A stretch of DNA of 64,000 nt from assembly GCA_047967505.1 (NCBI GenBank), contig CM106538.1. One strand, written 5' to 3'. Below the pieces are notes generated by a model. The model had not been told where the DNA came from. It did no database searches and worked only from the letters and a program-made list of their open reading frames with translations. Source of the stretch: Dipteris shenzhenensis. Lineage: Eukaryota; Polypodiophyta; Polypodiopsida; Gleicheniales. Within the stretch, counting starts at the first letter, position 1. Every line of letters starts with the position of its first letter. Position numbers and translations under genes: made by a program. Shown piece after piece: positions 44,103 through 56,183 of this stretch.

Positions 44103-44945
44103 ATGGCCCAGCCCGCAAGACTGCGAATCCCACCGTTCGGCGAAAGCAAAAAGTTGGACGGCTCTAACTATCCACTCTGGAAGTTCAAGATGAAGACCAT
44201 CCTAAGCGCATACGAGCTTTGGGACACTACTACTGGGGTGGATGTGAGGCCAGTTGCGAGATCGGATCCAGCCAATGCAGGACAACAGATAGTACCAATT
44301 GCGGATGAGATTCTCGCGTGGACAAGAAGAAATGTAGATGCACTGTGTTCTATTGTCTGCAGTGTTAGTGATTCCGTCATGGCGTTAATTCAACATGTCA
44401 CCACAACAGAGGAGGCATGGACGGTCTTGAAAAATCAGTACGAGACCACGAATCAAACACGGATTCAAAATCTAGAGACTTAACTCGTGAACGAGAAGTT
44501 GTCTGAGTCTGAAACGGCAGAGAAGTTCATCACCAGGGTGAAGAATCTGCGCGATCAGATGACTGCGATTGGCATCACCATCACCAGCGCGAATCTAGCA
44601 CGAAGGTGCATACGGATTCTCCCACCAAAGTACGATGGTCTTGTTATGGTGTTGAATACGCATAATAGAAATCCGCCCCTCAACTTTGAGGATTTCAGCG
44701 CAATGCTTCTGGAGGAGGAGATGCATCAAAAGACGAGGACTGGAGAAGATTCGGCTTTCTAGACTGGATCAAAGAAAGGTAAGGGTAAGGACTCTGGTAA
44801 CCCATCTTCTTCTGATGATAAAAAGAGAAAGAAGAAGATCAAGTGCTTCTATTGCAACAAGGCAGGGCACAAGCAGAATGAGTGTCGAAAGAAGATTGCA
44901 GATGAGAAGAATGGAGTAAAGAAAGAGTCGAGCAACAACGTGCAG
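44103..44945 (+). pseudogene. Family B gag
   Basis: It starts MAQPARLRIPPFGESKKLDG and contains a UBN2-type gag core (for example NLRDQMTAIGITITSANLAR). The CCHC knuckle is at 44844-44885 with intact C, C, H and C. Stops at 44481-44483 (TAA) and 44760-44762 (TAG) fall where glutamine codons are expected. The frame changes before the protease. Confidence 0.88.
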
Positions 44946-45010
44946 GCAGTACCAGTAGAGCTGTGAGCTTTGAGTTTTGGTGATATTTCGTCACAATTGA
45001 GGAGATTTGC

Positions 45011-48000
45011 ATGGATGCAGTTCATGTATCTATGGATGAACCGTGGATCATTGACAGTGGTGCATCGTGCCACATGACCAGTCGGAAGGATTGGTATACC
45101 TCTCTACAGCCGGTAGGGAATGACATCCTGGTAGTAGTCGGAAATGATGCAAAATGTCTAGCAAAAGGAAAAGGTACGATTGCTCTCAAGTCAAATGGAG
45201 TTGTAAAACAGTTGTCCGATGTTCTTTATGTGCCAGATATCAAGAGGAACTTGTTGTCCATTTCTACGATCATGGATCGAGACCTCAAAGTTCAATTCGA
45301 TAAGAATGGTGCACAGATCCTGGATATTCAAGGAAAGGTCGTTGGTAAAGGTACACGGCGCAACAACATTTATGAACTCTCAGCTTTCAGTGCTCGAGCG
45401 GATGTGAAGAACACTAAGTTGTGGCATGAGAGGTTTGGTCATCTAAACCTTAGTTCTTTGAAGGAGATGCATAAAAGTGGAATGATTGCAGACCTACCAG
45501 AAATTTCAGATCTGCCCAATGTATGTGAAGCTTGCATGATGGGCAAGCAGCATCGGCATCCCTTTGCTAAAGAGGCCAGCAGGGCAAAGGCTCCTCTAGA
45601 GCTCGTTCACACGGGCCTCTATAGAAAGATGGAGGCGGAAGCTTTGGGTGGTTCCTACTACTTCATGACGCTGATCGACGACTACAGTAGAAGGATATGG
45701 ATATACTTCCTGAAGACTAAAGATGAGGCTTTTAGTAGGTTCAAGGAATGGCATGTAATGAAGAAAGAAACAGGGAGGAAGGTGAAGAAGTTGAGATCAG
45801 ACAGAGGTGGAGAGTTCACATCGACTGAATTCGAAAGTTACTGCAAAAGTCATGGAATCAAGAGGCAGAAACCCTCGCCACATACATCACAGCAAAATGG
45901 AGTAGCAGAACGCAAGATGCGCGTCATCTGTGAAATGGGCCGGAGTATGATGAAAGGGAAAGATTTGCCAAAGACTTTCTAGGCTAAAGCATGTAACACT
46001 GTAGTTTACATCCTGAATCATAGCTACACGAAGGCTGTGAATGGGATGACTCCACTGCAAGCCTTTTCTGGTAAGAAACCTTCAGGTGCACATTTCAGAG
46101 TTTTTGGATGTGACTGTTTTGTGCATGTCCCTGATGCTACCAGGACCAAATGGGAACCGAAGAGCCGAAAGTGTATTTTCTTGGGCTACAGTGAAGAGGC
46201 GAAGGGTTACCATCTCTATAACCCTATTACCAAGAAGGTAATTGTAAGTCGTGATGTGGTCTTCTCAGAACAGCCGCATCAATTGGAGGAGGATGCTTCC
46301 TTCCCAAACAACCAGGACTAGGATATCCAGTACCACCACCAATAGCAGACCAAAATCCCACAACGGTGCTTGGGAGGATTCAAGACAAAGAAGATGAAGA
46401 AGAGCCTACAGAACCACAATGGCAACGGCCATTCTCGAAGTGGGTAAAGCAGCTTTTGGATGGTAGAGAACCTCCAACCATTGAGGAGGAACCATCTGAA
46501 CACTGCTAGTCCAAGAGATTAGAGGAGCAAAGAAGGGCGCAGGAACACTTGGTCAACTATGCTTTGATGACAGAAGTGATCCGTGTTGATGAACCCAAGT
46601 GTCTTGAAGAGGCACAGGGCGATGATAGGTGGATGGAGGCTATGCAATCAGAGTATGGATCCATAATGAAGAACAACACTTGGGACCTTGTGGATCGACC
46701 ACCAAAACGCAAGGTAATCGAAACCAAGTGGGTGTACAAGACCAAGTACAAGTTTGATGGCACGTTCGATAAGTACAAGGATCGGCTCATGGCAAAAGGA
46801 TTTGCACAGGTACATGGTTTTGATTATCAAGATACTTTTGCTCCCACAGCTCGACTAACCACAATTCGCAGTGTTTTGGCTTTAGCTGCCTAGGGAAGTT
46901 GGCCCGTGTTTCAAATGGATGTGAAATCCGCCTTTCTGAATGGAGATCTCAAGGAGGAGATATACGTGGAACAACCACCAGGTTTTGAGATCCCCGGTTC
47001 AGAAGGTAAAGTCTGCAAACTAAAGAAGGCACTTTACGGGTTGAAACAGGCTCCACGAGTGTGTGTGGTACTAGTGAATTGATGCCTACTTTCTGCAAAA
47101 CGGGTTTAGGAGGAGCCCATCTACTGCAAATTTGTATATCTTCAGAGAAGGAGGCAGGTGTATGATCGTGGTCCTTTATGTGGACGACCTTGTCATAATA
47201 GGGAACCATGAAGAGAAGATCTCGCAGACGAAGCATTTGCTAGGAAGAGAGTTTGAAATGACAGACCTCGGACTGATGCATTTCTGTTTGGGGATTGAAG
47301 TTTGGCAGGAGCCGAAACAGATCTTCATTTCACAGCTGAAGTATGCTGGAGAGATACTGAAGGCATTTGGCATGGCTGAGTGCAAGACAGTTGGTACCCC
47401 TATGGAGGTTGACGCGAAGCTCTCAAACGAGGATTCATCACCATTGGTGGACGAAGCGAAGTACAGAAGGCTTGTGGGCAGCTTGATTTACCTGTGCAAC
47501 ACACGGCCGAACATCAATTTTGTGACTGGTGTACTAAGCAGGTTTTCCAATAAGCCCCGGGAGAACCATTGGAGGGCAAGGATGCGGGTGCTGAAATACA
47601 TCAAAGGCACACTTGATTATGGCATCACCTATACCAAGGGCAACATCTTGATCGGATTCTGTGACTCGGATTGGTGGGCAGGAGACGTGGACAGCAGGAG
47701 ATCAGTGATAGGGTACTGTTTCTCACTTGGATCTGGAGTTGTGTCATGGGTCAGCAAGAAGCAACCCACAGTTGCTCTTTCTTCTACTGAGGCCGAGTAC
47801 AAATCTGCATGCTTTGCTTCTTGCGAGGCAGTGTGGTTGAGGAGGATTTTGGGGGACATGGGTGCAGTGCAGAACAAGCCTACGCAATTATCATGTGACA
47901 ATCAGAGTTGCATGGTGATTGCAAAGAACCCGGTGTTCCACGCTCGCACAAAACATATTGAGATTCAATATCACTTTGTATGCGAGCTCATCATGGATGG

Positions 48001-48121
48001 AGAGGTCGACTTGGTGTACTGTTCGACTATAGAGAATGCTGCGGACATCTTCACGAAGGCTCTTGGAAGAGACTTGCTGGAGAGGCATCTTCATCGACTT
48101 GGCATTGGGCCGAAAAAGTAA
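45011..48121 (+). pseudogene. Family B pol (protease, integrase, RT, RNase H)
   Basis: Segments 45011-45982, 46037-46321, 46549-46893 and 47132-48121 give WIIDSGASCHMT (protease), the integrase core, the RT with YVDDLVI near 47175, and RNase H with CDSDWWAGD, STEAEY and CDNQS. The first catalytic integrase aspartate is replaced: the motif reads VHTGLY instead of the usual HTDL. In-frame stops are at 45980-45982 and 46891-46893, and frames change near 46320-46510 and near 47060. The RNase H end is the best-preserved part. Confidence 0.92.
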
Positions 48122-48140
48122 GTTCACTTGCAGGTGGACA

Positions 48141-48151
48141 TTGAGGGGGGG
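48141..48151 (+). other. Polypurine tract of family B
   Basis: TTGAGGGGGGG immediately precedes the 3' LTR. Confidence 0.85.
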
Positions 48152-48872
48152 TGTTAGATATCAATGCTCCACTCTCGTGTAACTATGCGGGAACCAGCTA
48201 ACTCTACTTGTAAGCCCCCCATATGAGGAGAAGGCATTTGAGTAGCTCGGTTATCCGGTAGGTCCTGGTTTGGACACCAGATGGGGGCCATGTGTGGCCT
48301 GATGGCTGGATGGCTTCAGATAGAGTTGGTATACTGCCAACTAGGCTACATGCAAGTGCGGGAAGGCATCCCTTGATTGATCGCACTGAGAGTAGACAGA
48401 GCATTTCTCGAGGCAGCCCACTCTCGGGTTGCGGGGCTCGTTTGGAGCCTCAGATGATCTCGGCCGAACGGAGACCATAGGTTAGTGCCTCTGTTTTGCG
48501 CACCGGTTCTATCATATGGTCGGTGGCCTATTTCGGGACCGACCCCCAGTCGATCGTTTTGGGCGGATTGGGTCGGTCACCCAATTGAGCCTAACCGACT
48601 ATGACTGGTGGCTATATAAGAGCAAGCCCGTAAAGCCCATTTCATCACTGGCTATAGCAACCCTGATTCTTTAGCATCTAGCCTCCGTCTTCTACTGTTT
48701 CCAGCACGCCATCGAAGCTTCTTTCACAGGAGTGCACGGTTGGGAGGCAACGCCATCTATTGTATCAGTTCTACAATAATCAAAATTTTGATTCTCCATA
48801 CTATCTTGTTTTCTCTCTTGCATACAAGATCCTGTTATCTGTTGAGCACAGACATTGTATTATTTTCTTACA
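48152..48872 (+). repeat. 3' LTR of family B element
   Basis: It aligns end to end with 43308-44032 and is followed by the target duplication GTTAT. Confidence 0.95.
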
Positions 48873-48877
48873 GTTAT

Positions 48878-49452
48878 ACCTTAACATACTTCTTGTGATT
48901 TGGCATGATGAGAGTCTTTTCTTTCAAAGTCATGCTCTCTTTTAGTAGCTTTCAAAGTTTATTTTTATTGATTATTAAAATATACAAAACTAGTGCGTAA
49001 TTTTTTTATTAAAACATTATTGGAAAAAGTAGAACTACGGTTTGATAGCAATCATTTACAGTAGTCACAAGAGATACTTAAGGAAAATCATTTTTCAAAA
49101 ATACCATGGATGGTTTATATAAATGGTAGTGTTGTAATAAGTAATATTTTTTCCCACATGGAGGATGTCTAGCTTCCTTAATATATTTTTCACAAGCCTT
49201 GAAAATTACTTCATTAGATAGTTGTTAATAAAACTCTATTGTTGCTCTTGTTGTAGATGATTTATCATGATAGTTTTTGACATTACCGTTTGTGAATTGG
49301 TCAGAGCCATCCTTGTTTTGGTAGTTGTTGATTGCACTATTTCATGAACTCATTTAGTTTTTCATAGGAATGGAGCCCTCAAATGTACACACTTGGCTCC
49401 TCACGTGTGTTATTTGTTAGCTTCATCTGGGATGTTTGTAAGTAGCATGGGA
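48878..49452. other. AT-rich spacer
   Basis: No gene or element boundary is recognised between the family B element and the first matching base of the family C copy. Confidence 0.5.
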
Positions 49453-49453
49453 T

Positions 49454-50280
49454 ATGTTTGTAGCTCTTTATTTGTCTAGGATCACTTCCAAGATTCTCAC
49501 ACTGAGAAACCAAATCAACCAAAGTTTCTACAACAGCAATGAAACTGATCATGCTTATGTACTCAAGATCAAGGATTACAACAATCAACTTGCACAAGCA
49601 AGAGGAAAGACCATGAATCCCATAGAAATAGTTCAAGTCATTCTAAATAGGCTAGGAAAGGGATACAAGAATCTAGTCTAGAGTATTACCATTTAATGAC
49701 AAATTCCAACAATTGAAGAGCTACAATGAGTGTTACTTGGTGAAGAACTCATGAGGCAAGCCATTCATGTTCACAAAGGTCATTCCAATGGTCAAGCATT
49801 CACATCCTTAGATAGAAGCAGAGGCAGAGGCACAAGTAGAGGTAGATCATTTCAGCAAAGTGGTCATCATCAACAATAAAGTCATCAGCAAAGTTAGCAT
49901 CCTCAACAACATCAACGTTAAAATCCAAGTTCATTCCAATAGAGGAAGATACCAAGAATGAGGGAATGCATCCACCACCATATAAAGCATTCAATGCAAA
50001 AACTGTCATAAGTTTGGACACTATGAAAGAGATTGCTGCAAGAAGCAATACGACCAAGGCGGTCAATCTAGCAACAATTGAGGGAATTTTTGAGGAAGAG
50101 AAAATCATCATGGTGGACATTCAAGTCACAATCATTATGCCAATGAACGTGAGAATATGTTTCTTGCAAGCAAGGACATGTAGAAGACTGAAACAATATA
50201 TCTTGACATTGATTGCAATTCAAAAGGGGAATGCAGTTATAACGTTGATCAAGAATATCAAAATCCTTGGTACATAGATA
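49454..50280 (+). pseudogene. Family C gag remnant
   Basis: It contains LRNQINQSF, HAYVLKIKDYNNQLAQA and NPIEIVQVILNRLGKGYKNL, matching the gag at 60.3-60.5 kb. Several stops and frame changes follow. The knuckle region near 49990-50045 reads only in broken frame. Confidence 0.8.
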
Positions 50281-50288
50281 GTGCCACA

Positions 50289-50532
50289 CTCGAGGGGATC
50301 ATTCATCATATGTAACCCTATCACATGAGTTCAATAGAATGATATTTTTAATATCTAAATTTTACAAAAATTAATTTACATAAGGGAGTTTTTAAATGAA
50401 TTTGAAAAAATTGACAGGTTTGTATAGAAAAAGGGTATATTTTATTAATGGAAAAATTACAAATAAAGGATTTTACAAATAGGCCTTGAACGCACGTGAT
50501 ATAGAGGGTTTACACATAGTGACCCCCCTGAG
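50289..50532. mobile_element. hAT-like MITE, copy 2 (244 bp)
   Basis: The ends CTCGAGGGGATCAT and GACCCCCCTGAG correspond to those of copy 1, and the inner right part is clearly similar. It is flanked by GTGCCACA (50281-50288) and GTGGCTCA (50533-50540), an 8-bp duplication with two changes. It interrupts the protease motif (DSG...SSHM) of the family C element, so it arrived after that element. Confidence 0.72.
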
Positions 50533-50540
50533 GTGGCTCA

Positions 50541-51483
50541 TCATCTCATATGACAAAACATCAAGAATGGATCACAGAGATGAAACCATTAGGAGGACAG
50601 AAGAACGGTATCTACACTACAGATAACACACCAAATCCAATTCAAGGGAAAGGCATTATCCCTATGAATAATTTCAGTGGTACGAAAGGATTGGTGAAAG
50701 ATTTACTCTATGTTTCGAAAGGGTTTCGAAGCTCAACAAGAACCTCTTATCATTTGGTGAAATGACAAAACACAACTATTGAGTCATCTTTTATGGAGAT
50801 GAATGCACGATTAGAGGCAAATTCAAAGGATATCAGCTAGTAGGAAAAGTAGTCAAGGAAGGATGCTTGTTCAGAATGCTAGCTTCAGTACCAAGTTTGC
50901 ATGCTATGTCAGTTCAATTGCAACAATAGATGCCACTTTCCGCAATATGGCACAAGAGATATGGACATGTCAATTTCAAAAGCTTGAAAGAGCTCGAAAA
51001 TTAGAATATGGCAATTGGAATTTTGAAACTTTAGTTTCTTGGAAAAGTTTGCGAAGCATGCTGCTTTGGTAAACAAAAGCAAACCAATTTTGGTAGAAGC
51101 ACCTCTAGAGCACGAGGTATTCTTAATTTGATTCAGACAAATATATGGGGTCATGCCAAGACCCGCAGCATCAATGGTTCACTTTACTATTTGACTTTCA
51201 TCGATGACCACAGTAGATATTATTGGGTCTACTTTCTGAAAGAGAAATCTGAAGTCTTTTCCAAATTTTAAGAATTCAAAGCCATGGTAGAAAACCAGAC
51301 ATGCAGAAAGATCAAAGTCATGAGATCAGATAGAGGAGGTGAATACATATCTTCAGCATTCATAAATTTTTGCAGAAGTAATGACATTCAAAGACAATTT
51401 ACTTATGGAGATACTCCTCATCAAAATGCAAGAGCTAAAAGGAAGAATGGTACTTTAGCAAATAGTGCTAGAGCAATGCTCAG
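50541..51483 (+). pseudogene. Family C protease-integrase remnant
   Basis: It has HMTKHQEWITEMKPLGGQKN, then the integrase region with FIDDHSRYYWVYF, VMRSDRGGEYISSAF and HQNARAKRKNGTLANSARAM. The conserved glutamate region reads RAKRKNG where the 62-kb copy reads RAERNNG, so the catalytic glutamate is lost. Frames are broken several times. Confidence 0.82.
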
Positions 51484-52713
51484 GGAGTGGCTGCAATCTT
51501 GCAATGTGCCACATGAAAATTCTTCAAGAGATTGTCAACATAGTTTAGCTGATTCATGAAGGTGCTGTCTAAGTCTCTTCAGAACTCAATTCCAAGACCA
51601 AGATCTTTCATGTCGAACTCTAAAGATAAGTCTTGTTTCAACTTTTTGATGCTATCATTACTTCCGATCACAATTAGTTCATCTACGTACAAAAATGCAT
51701 TAATAATTTCTTCCCCTTAAACTTTTGTAGTAGAGAGTATGATCTGCATTGGATTTCATGTATCCCAAATTAGCAAAATACTTGTCGATTCTGTTGTACC
51801 AACTTTTGGGTGCTTGCTTTAAGCCATAGAGACTTTTCTTGAGATTGCAAACCTGATTGTCTTTTCCTAGTCCAAAATAACTTGCTGGTTGTTGCATGTA
51901 GACTTCTTCATCTAGGTAACCACTGAGAAAAGAATTCTTGACATGTACATGGTACACATTCCTTCTATTGAGTATCGCTAGTGATATCAAGAACCATGTG
52001 GAATCCATCTTTGCTACTAGAGCATAAGTCTCATCATAGTCTTGACCATATTGCTATGCAAATCCTTTTGCAACTAGTCTCAATTCTTCCATCTGGATTG
52101 TACTTTACTTTATAAACCCATTTGTTTGCTATGGCCTTCTTTCCTGGTGTAAGGTCACATAACTCCCAAGTGTTGTTTTTGTACAAAGCTTCTATTTCTT
52201 CATTCATAGTAGTTTTCCATTCTGGCTTGTCAACTACGTCTTCGAAGTACATTGGCTCTTCGGTAGCCATGATGGTATTCATAAGAGAATCATTGGTAGC
52301 TTTGATCTAAATAGCTTTGCCTTTCTAAGAATATGTCAATCTGGCTGGTGGTCTCTTTCTCTAGTAGACTGTCTACATTGTTGTTTCCCTTCTCGGGGTG
52401 TCTCTGGCAATTCTTGCTCTTCTTCATCAACCTTTTCTGTAGGTGACTAAGTAATCGATGTGTCGATATCCTGAGAATTTGATGTTTTGCATTTTGATTC
52501 CTCATCAAAGATTACATCTTTGGAGATAATGACCTTGTGGTTGATGGGATCGTACAGCTTGTATACTTTTCTTTCTTCACTATAGCCAACCATGATGCAT
52601 TTGCATGACTTCACATCCAATTTTTTGCAATGATCATCATGTATGTGGGCATATTCTATGCAACCAAATATGCAGAGATGACCAATGTGTGGCTTGTGTC
52701 CACTGAATGCTGG
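51484..52713 (-). pseudogene. Inverted integrase-RT block inside family C copy
   Basis: This block reads on the minus strand while both sides read on the plus strand. It encodes family C sequence from the region after the integrase core, through EEIEALYKNNTWELCDLTPG (52282-52034) and YLDEEVYMQQP, to the RT near YYKSLRGRNY (52008-51700) and beyond. The right junction passes directly into GAACAGAGTTTGAAACTTA in plus orientation. About 105 bp present in the 62-kb copy are missing at the left junction. Confidence 0.85.
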
Positions 52714-53460
52714 AACAGAGTTTGAAACTTAAAAAATGTTTTTAAAAGCCTACCATCAATGACAAGTACTATAGACAGCTCATCGAATCTCTTATATATC
52801 TGACTATCACACGACTAGATATTTGTTATGCAATAAGTTCACTTGCACAGTTTATGGCAAATCCAAAACAGTCTCACTGGAATATAGCCAAAAGAGTCTT
52901 GAGATACTTCAGAGGTACAAGATAGTTTGGAATAGAATACAGAGAAGTCATCCAATGTTGCATAGATACAGTGACAATGACTATACCGGAGATCATGAGA
53001 CTAGGAGATCCACACAAGGATATGCAGTTTTCCTCGGTCAAGGTGCTATATCATGGTTTTTAAACAAATGGCCAACTGTTTCTTTGTCTTCAATAGAAGC
53101 AGAATATAGAGCACTCACTACAGGTGCATGTGAAGCTATATGGCTCAGAAGACTATTGTTAGAAACATATTACTTTGATGAATCAAAGCCAATAACAATA
53201 TACTATGATAATCAATCGGCTCAAGTATTGGCCAAGAATCTAGTATATCACTCCAAGACAAAGCACATTGATGTCAAAGAGCACTTCATCAGAGAAAGAG
53301 TGTTACTTGGTGACATCATAGTACAACATTGTGATAGTAAAGAAAATGTTGCAAACATCTTTACCAAGCCACTTGGCAAATATCTTTTTGAGAAGCACTG
53401 AGGAGCTCTTGGTTTGATGCAAAGGAAGTACATTCCCATTAAAGGGGTGTGATGGGATGT
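52714..53460 (+). pseudogene. Family C RNase H remnant
   Basis: The frame at 52823-53401 includes HRYSDNDYTGDHETRRSTQG, SSIEAEYRALTTGACEAIWL, YYDNQSAQVLAKN and KHIDVKEHFIRERV. The motif usually reading CDSDYAG reads YSDNDYTG, and CDNQSA reads YDNQSA. The LTR follows after a short untranslated stretch. Confidence 0.86.
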
Positions 53461-53539
53461 AATGCTCAGTCCTTCTTGATCCCCCAGAATCATCATCTTG
53501 AGGGAAGGCCTACTTCATGATGTTGATCTTGAGGGAACG

Positions 53540-53693
53540 TGTTGAGAAACCATCTCAACATCATGTGTTCAATATTGTGCATAGCACTAACACATAGAGT
53601 GCTATAAAATAAAGGGTTAGATGCCCTACTCTAACCCTAAAAGGATTTGTATATATTATATATTTTCAACGAAATCTATGGTATAGTTAGTCA
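53540..53693 (+). repeat. Family C LTR (3'), 154 bp
   Basis: It runs from TGTTGAGAAACC to AGTTAGTCA, the same limits as the minus-strand LTR at 35021-35173. It includes CTCTAACCCTAAAA. Its right border lies inside a minus-strand gypsy gag fragment. Confidence 0.75.
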
Positions 53694-54121
53694 TCAAATT
53701 GTCAGACATGTGCATCTGGATCATTGCGAACTCTCCCCTGAAACTTGGTGTACTTCACGTTTACTATGCTACCATCGTGATTGGATTGATCAGAGCAACC
53801 AGAACAATTAGTACCTATGGAATTAGCCCTCCTCTTGTCATCAGAGATGGCAGAGTGATGAACAAACCTTGTACCACTGATGAGACATGCCCTATTGTTG
53901 GTGAAGATGGCTCGCTCAGCACGCACCGACCCCATTCGAAAGGGACGAATGGCATCGTTCGCACTCATCTATCGAATAAGGTGCCCTCGCATGCTCTTGC
54001 AGGGTGCTCTAGTTCAAATTGGGCTTCATTAGGTCCCAAAATGCCCATGCTAGCATCTTGTGGAGTCTGCCAAACATCTCGCTCCACCCATAATTCTCCA
54101 TCGTTGGAGAGGGACCGCTAG
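53694..54121 (-). pseudogene. Ty3/gypsy-type gag fragment
   Basis: The minus strand reads SIVNVKYTKFQGRVRNDPDA, then HV, a stop, and QF. This matches the start of the gag domain in plant gypsy elements, where an arginine is expected at the stop. Upstream frames are broken. The family C LTR begins within this coding stretch, so the family C element appears to have inserted into it. Confidence 0.5.
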
Positions 54122-56183
54122 GCTAACGGGGCAGCCTCTTGTCAAAACTAAGGGCTTCAGAGGTCCTTGCGACCTCATTTGGATTTATGCTATGGGTTAA
54201 TTCTACAATTTGATGGGTCAGACGGTCTCCTTCCACATGAAGCCACAAAATCTAACGAACTAATTCAATGTCAAAATGGTGATCATCAAATAGGGCATGT
54301 TGTGGTCGTGTATTCTTTGCAAATAGTTCTTCGAGCACAACGCTGATCTATTGTCACTTCTGGGTCACACGAGCTTGCAGGTAAGCCACCACTGAAACCT
54401 CAAGTCGTGGTCATGTCACCTGCCATCCCGCCCGGCAATGCTGACACAAATGGTGCACCATAAAGGTTGATGCACAACCCACATGTAGGAAACTGATGAT
54501 TAGTTGTGGTGGCCAGTGTGTAATACCCTAAGCTATAGGCGCTATGGAAAGATAAACTGCATGCATACTCATGCACATGTGAATCATACTCAGCACTTAG
54601 AAAGACAGGAAAGACACAATGTGTAATCCGAATACGTGAACCTGCATAGAATGATCAAGAGGAGACACCGTTGGTCCCATGGATATACAAAATGGGGTCG
54701 CAATCATCGGTCGAAGGGTTGTGGGTACTTGCACCTCTATGAATCTATTGTAAGCCCATGATAACCCCACAAACTATTAATGCCTTAACATAATGGGTCG
54801 AAGAGGGAGTGCAGGTTTCCCCGCACCTTGCTTCAAGGGTAGAAGACAACATCCTAATTGTATCAAAGAGCAGTTTGTGTGGTTTTGCAATACCTCTGTG
54901 GGCCATACCTGGTGTGTTGATTACTCCATCTTGGGTGTGCTTGGTCATTCACTTGGGGTATGGAAGGTCGCAATTGGGACTTAAACACATGAAAAGGAGC
55001 ACTTGCAACAAGCAGGTTTTGTGCTTGAGGAGGATGATAGTCTACATGTGGAGGGAGCACACGTGCCAAGGAGTGTTGCAGCAATGAGTCATGTTTATGC
55101 AGGCCAAAGGGATAACAAGATAGTATAGTGGAGATCAAATTTGAGTAAAGATTTTCAAGAGAGGATTTAGAAGGCTCAGTGTTTGAATGTTGAAATTCTA
55201 CAAATTTCATGTGCGTACAAAGAGTTCTTTTGCTAAAGGCTTTACATACACAATGACAATATTAGAGTTTCCACGATCATCTTGCAAGGACTTCATGCAA
55301 CAAGATGCAAAGAAAGGGATGTACATTCTGTGCAAACACATCTACTTTGTCGTCATGGATGTTTTGGGATTGAGTGACAAAGTGCATGAGTTCATGCACC
55401 AAGCTGCACTTACAAAGGTTGAATTGCTCCAGGCCTTGGCTTATCATCAAAGCCAACCAAGTATTAGCAATGGACTTGGTTAAATTTGGAGACCATAGAG
55501 GAGACATTTTGCAAAGCTGGTAGTAGGTATTTGGAATATGTGCACGGGTGTATTAGCAAATTTTTGGAGACTACTTCATAGAAGCCATACTATAGTTCTA
55601 ATATATCCACTAAGGATGTTTCCAGTCCAATAAAGATGTGAGATAAATCTTTTGATTTACTTGTACATGTGCAAATCCCTTTGATCTACTTCTTGTCCAA
55701 GCATGGTGCTTTTTGTCTGAGAGCAAAGATTTGTATACATGTAATAGGTAGGGCAAGAAACTATTGCTATTTACCTCTAGAGTTGCAAATTCATAGAGAA
55801 TTTTTGGAAATGGTCAAGTTTTCCAAGCAAACATTTGTTATAATGAAGCAAGATATACATAAAAACTTACACCTGCTTTGCACCAAACCACTATCCACGA
55901 ATAACGAAAGCGAGGTCCTTCCTGGGCAGGTGTAAACATGGCTATACTTTTTGCCCAAGAGAAAAGGGCTTGACATCAATGATTGCTACTTTTCCAAATT
56001 GATAAATGAACTCCAGTGCTAAATTTGAAAGTGTAGGCCCATTCGAACTTTGGTCTCAACTTTGGTCTCGCTCGAACGTAGTCGCTCAAATTCTGGTAAT
56101 CCCTTGTAGATTCCATTTCTCCCATTTGGAAACACCCACTCAACCCTCTCATGGCCCTAGCTACACATGAATGCATAAATTGA
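54122..56183. other. Spacer, probably decayed gypsy sequence
   Basis: Several frames of 60-115 codons occur (for example 54863-55210 on - and 55187-55483 on +), without motifs I recognise. Given gypsy fragments on both sides, some of it is probably decayed gypsy interior, but I cannot show this. Confidence 0.35.

Larger units (their letters stand above)
43308..48872 (+). mobile_element. Copia family B, complete structure, decayed coding
   Basis: LTRs of 725 bp (43308-44032) and 721 bp (48152-48872), a perfect 5-bp duplication GTTAT (43303-43307, 48873-48877), a primer site and a polypurine tract define a complete 5565-bp element. By eye the LTRs differ at roughly 45-50 positions, mostly C/T and G/A, so it is much older than element A. 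The leader before gag is only 58 bp. Confidence 0.95.
49453..53693 (+). mobile_element. Copia family C, rearranged copy
   Basis: From left to right it carries part of gag (+), the protease/integrase start (+), an inverted block with integrase-RT sequence (-), then the RT end, RNase H and 3' LTR (+). It aligns with the 59.9-64 kb copy. A MITE is inserted in the protease region. The 5' LTR and gag start are missing. Confidence 0.85.
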
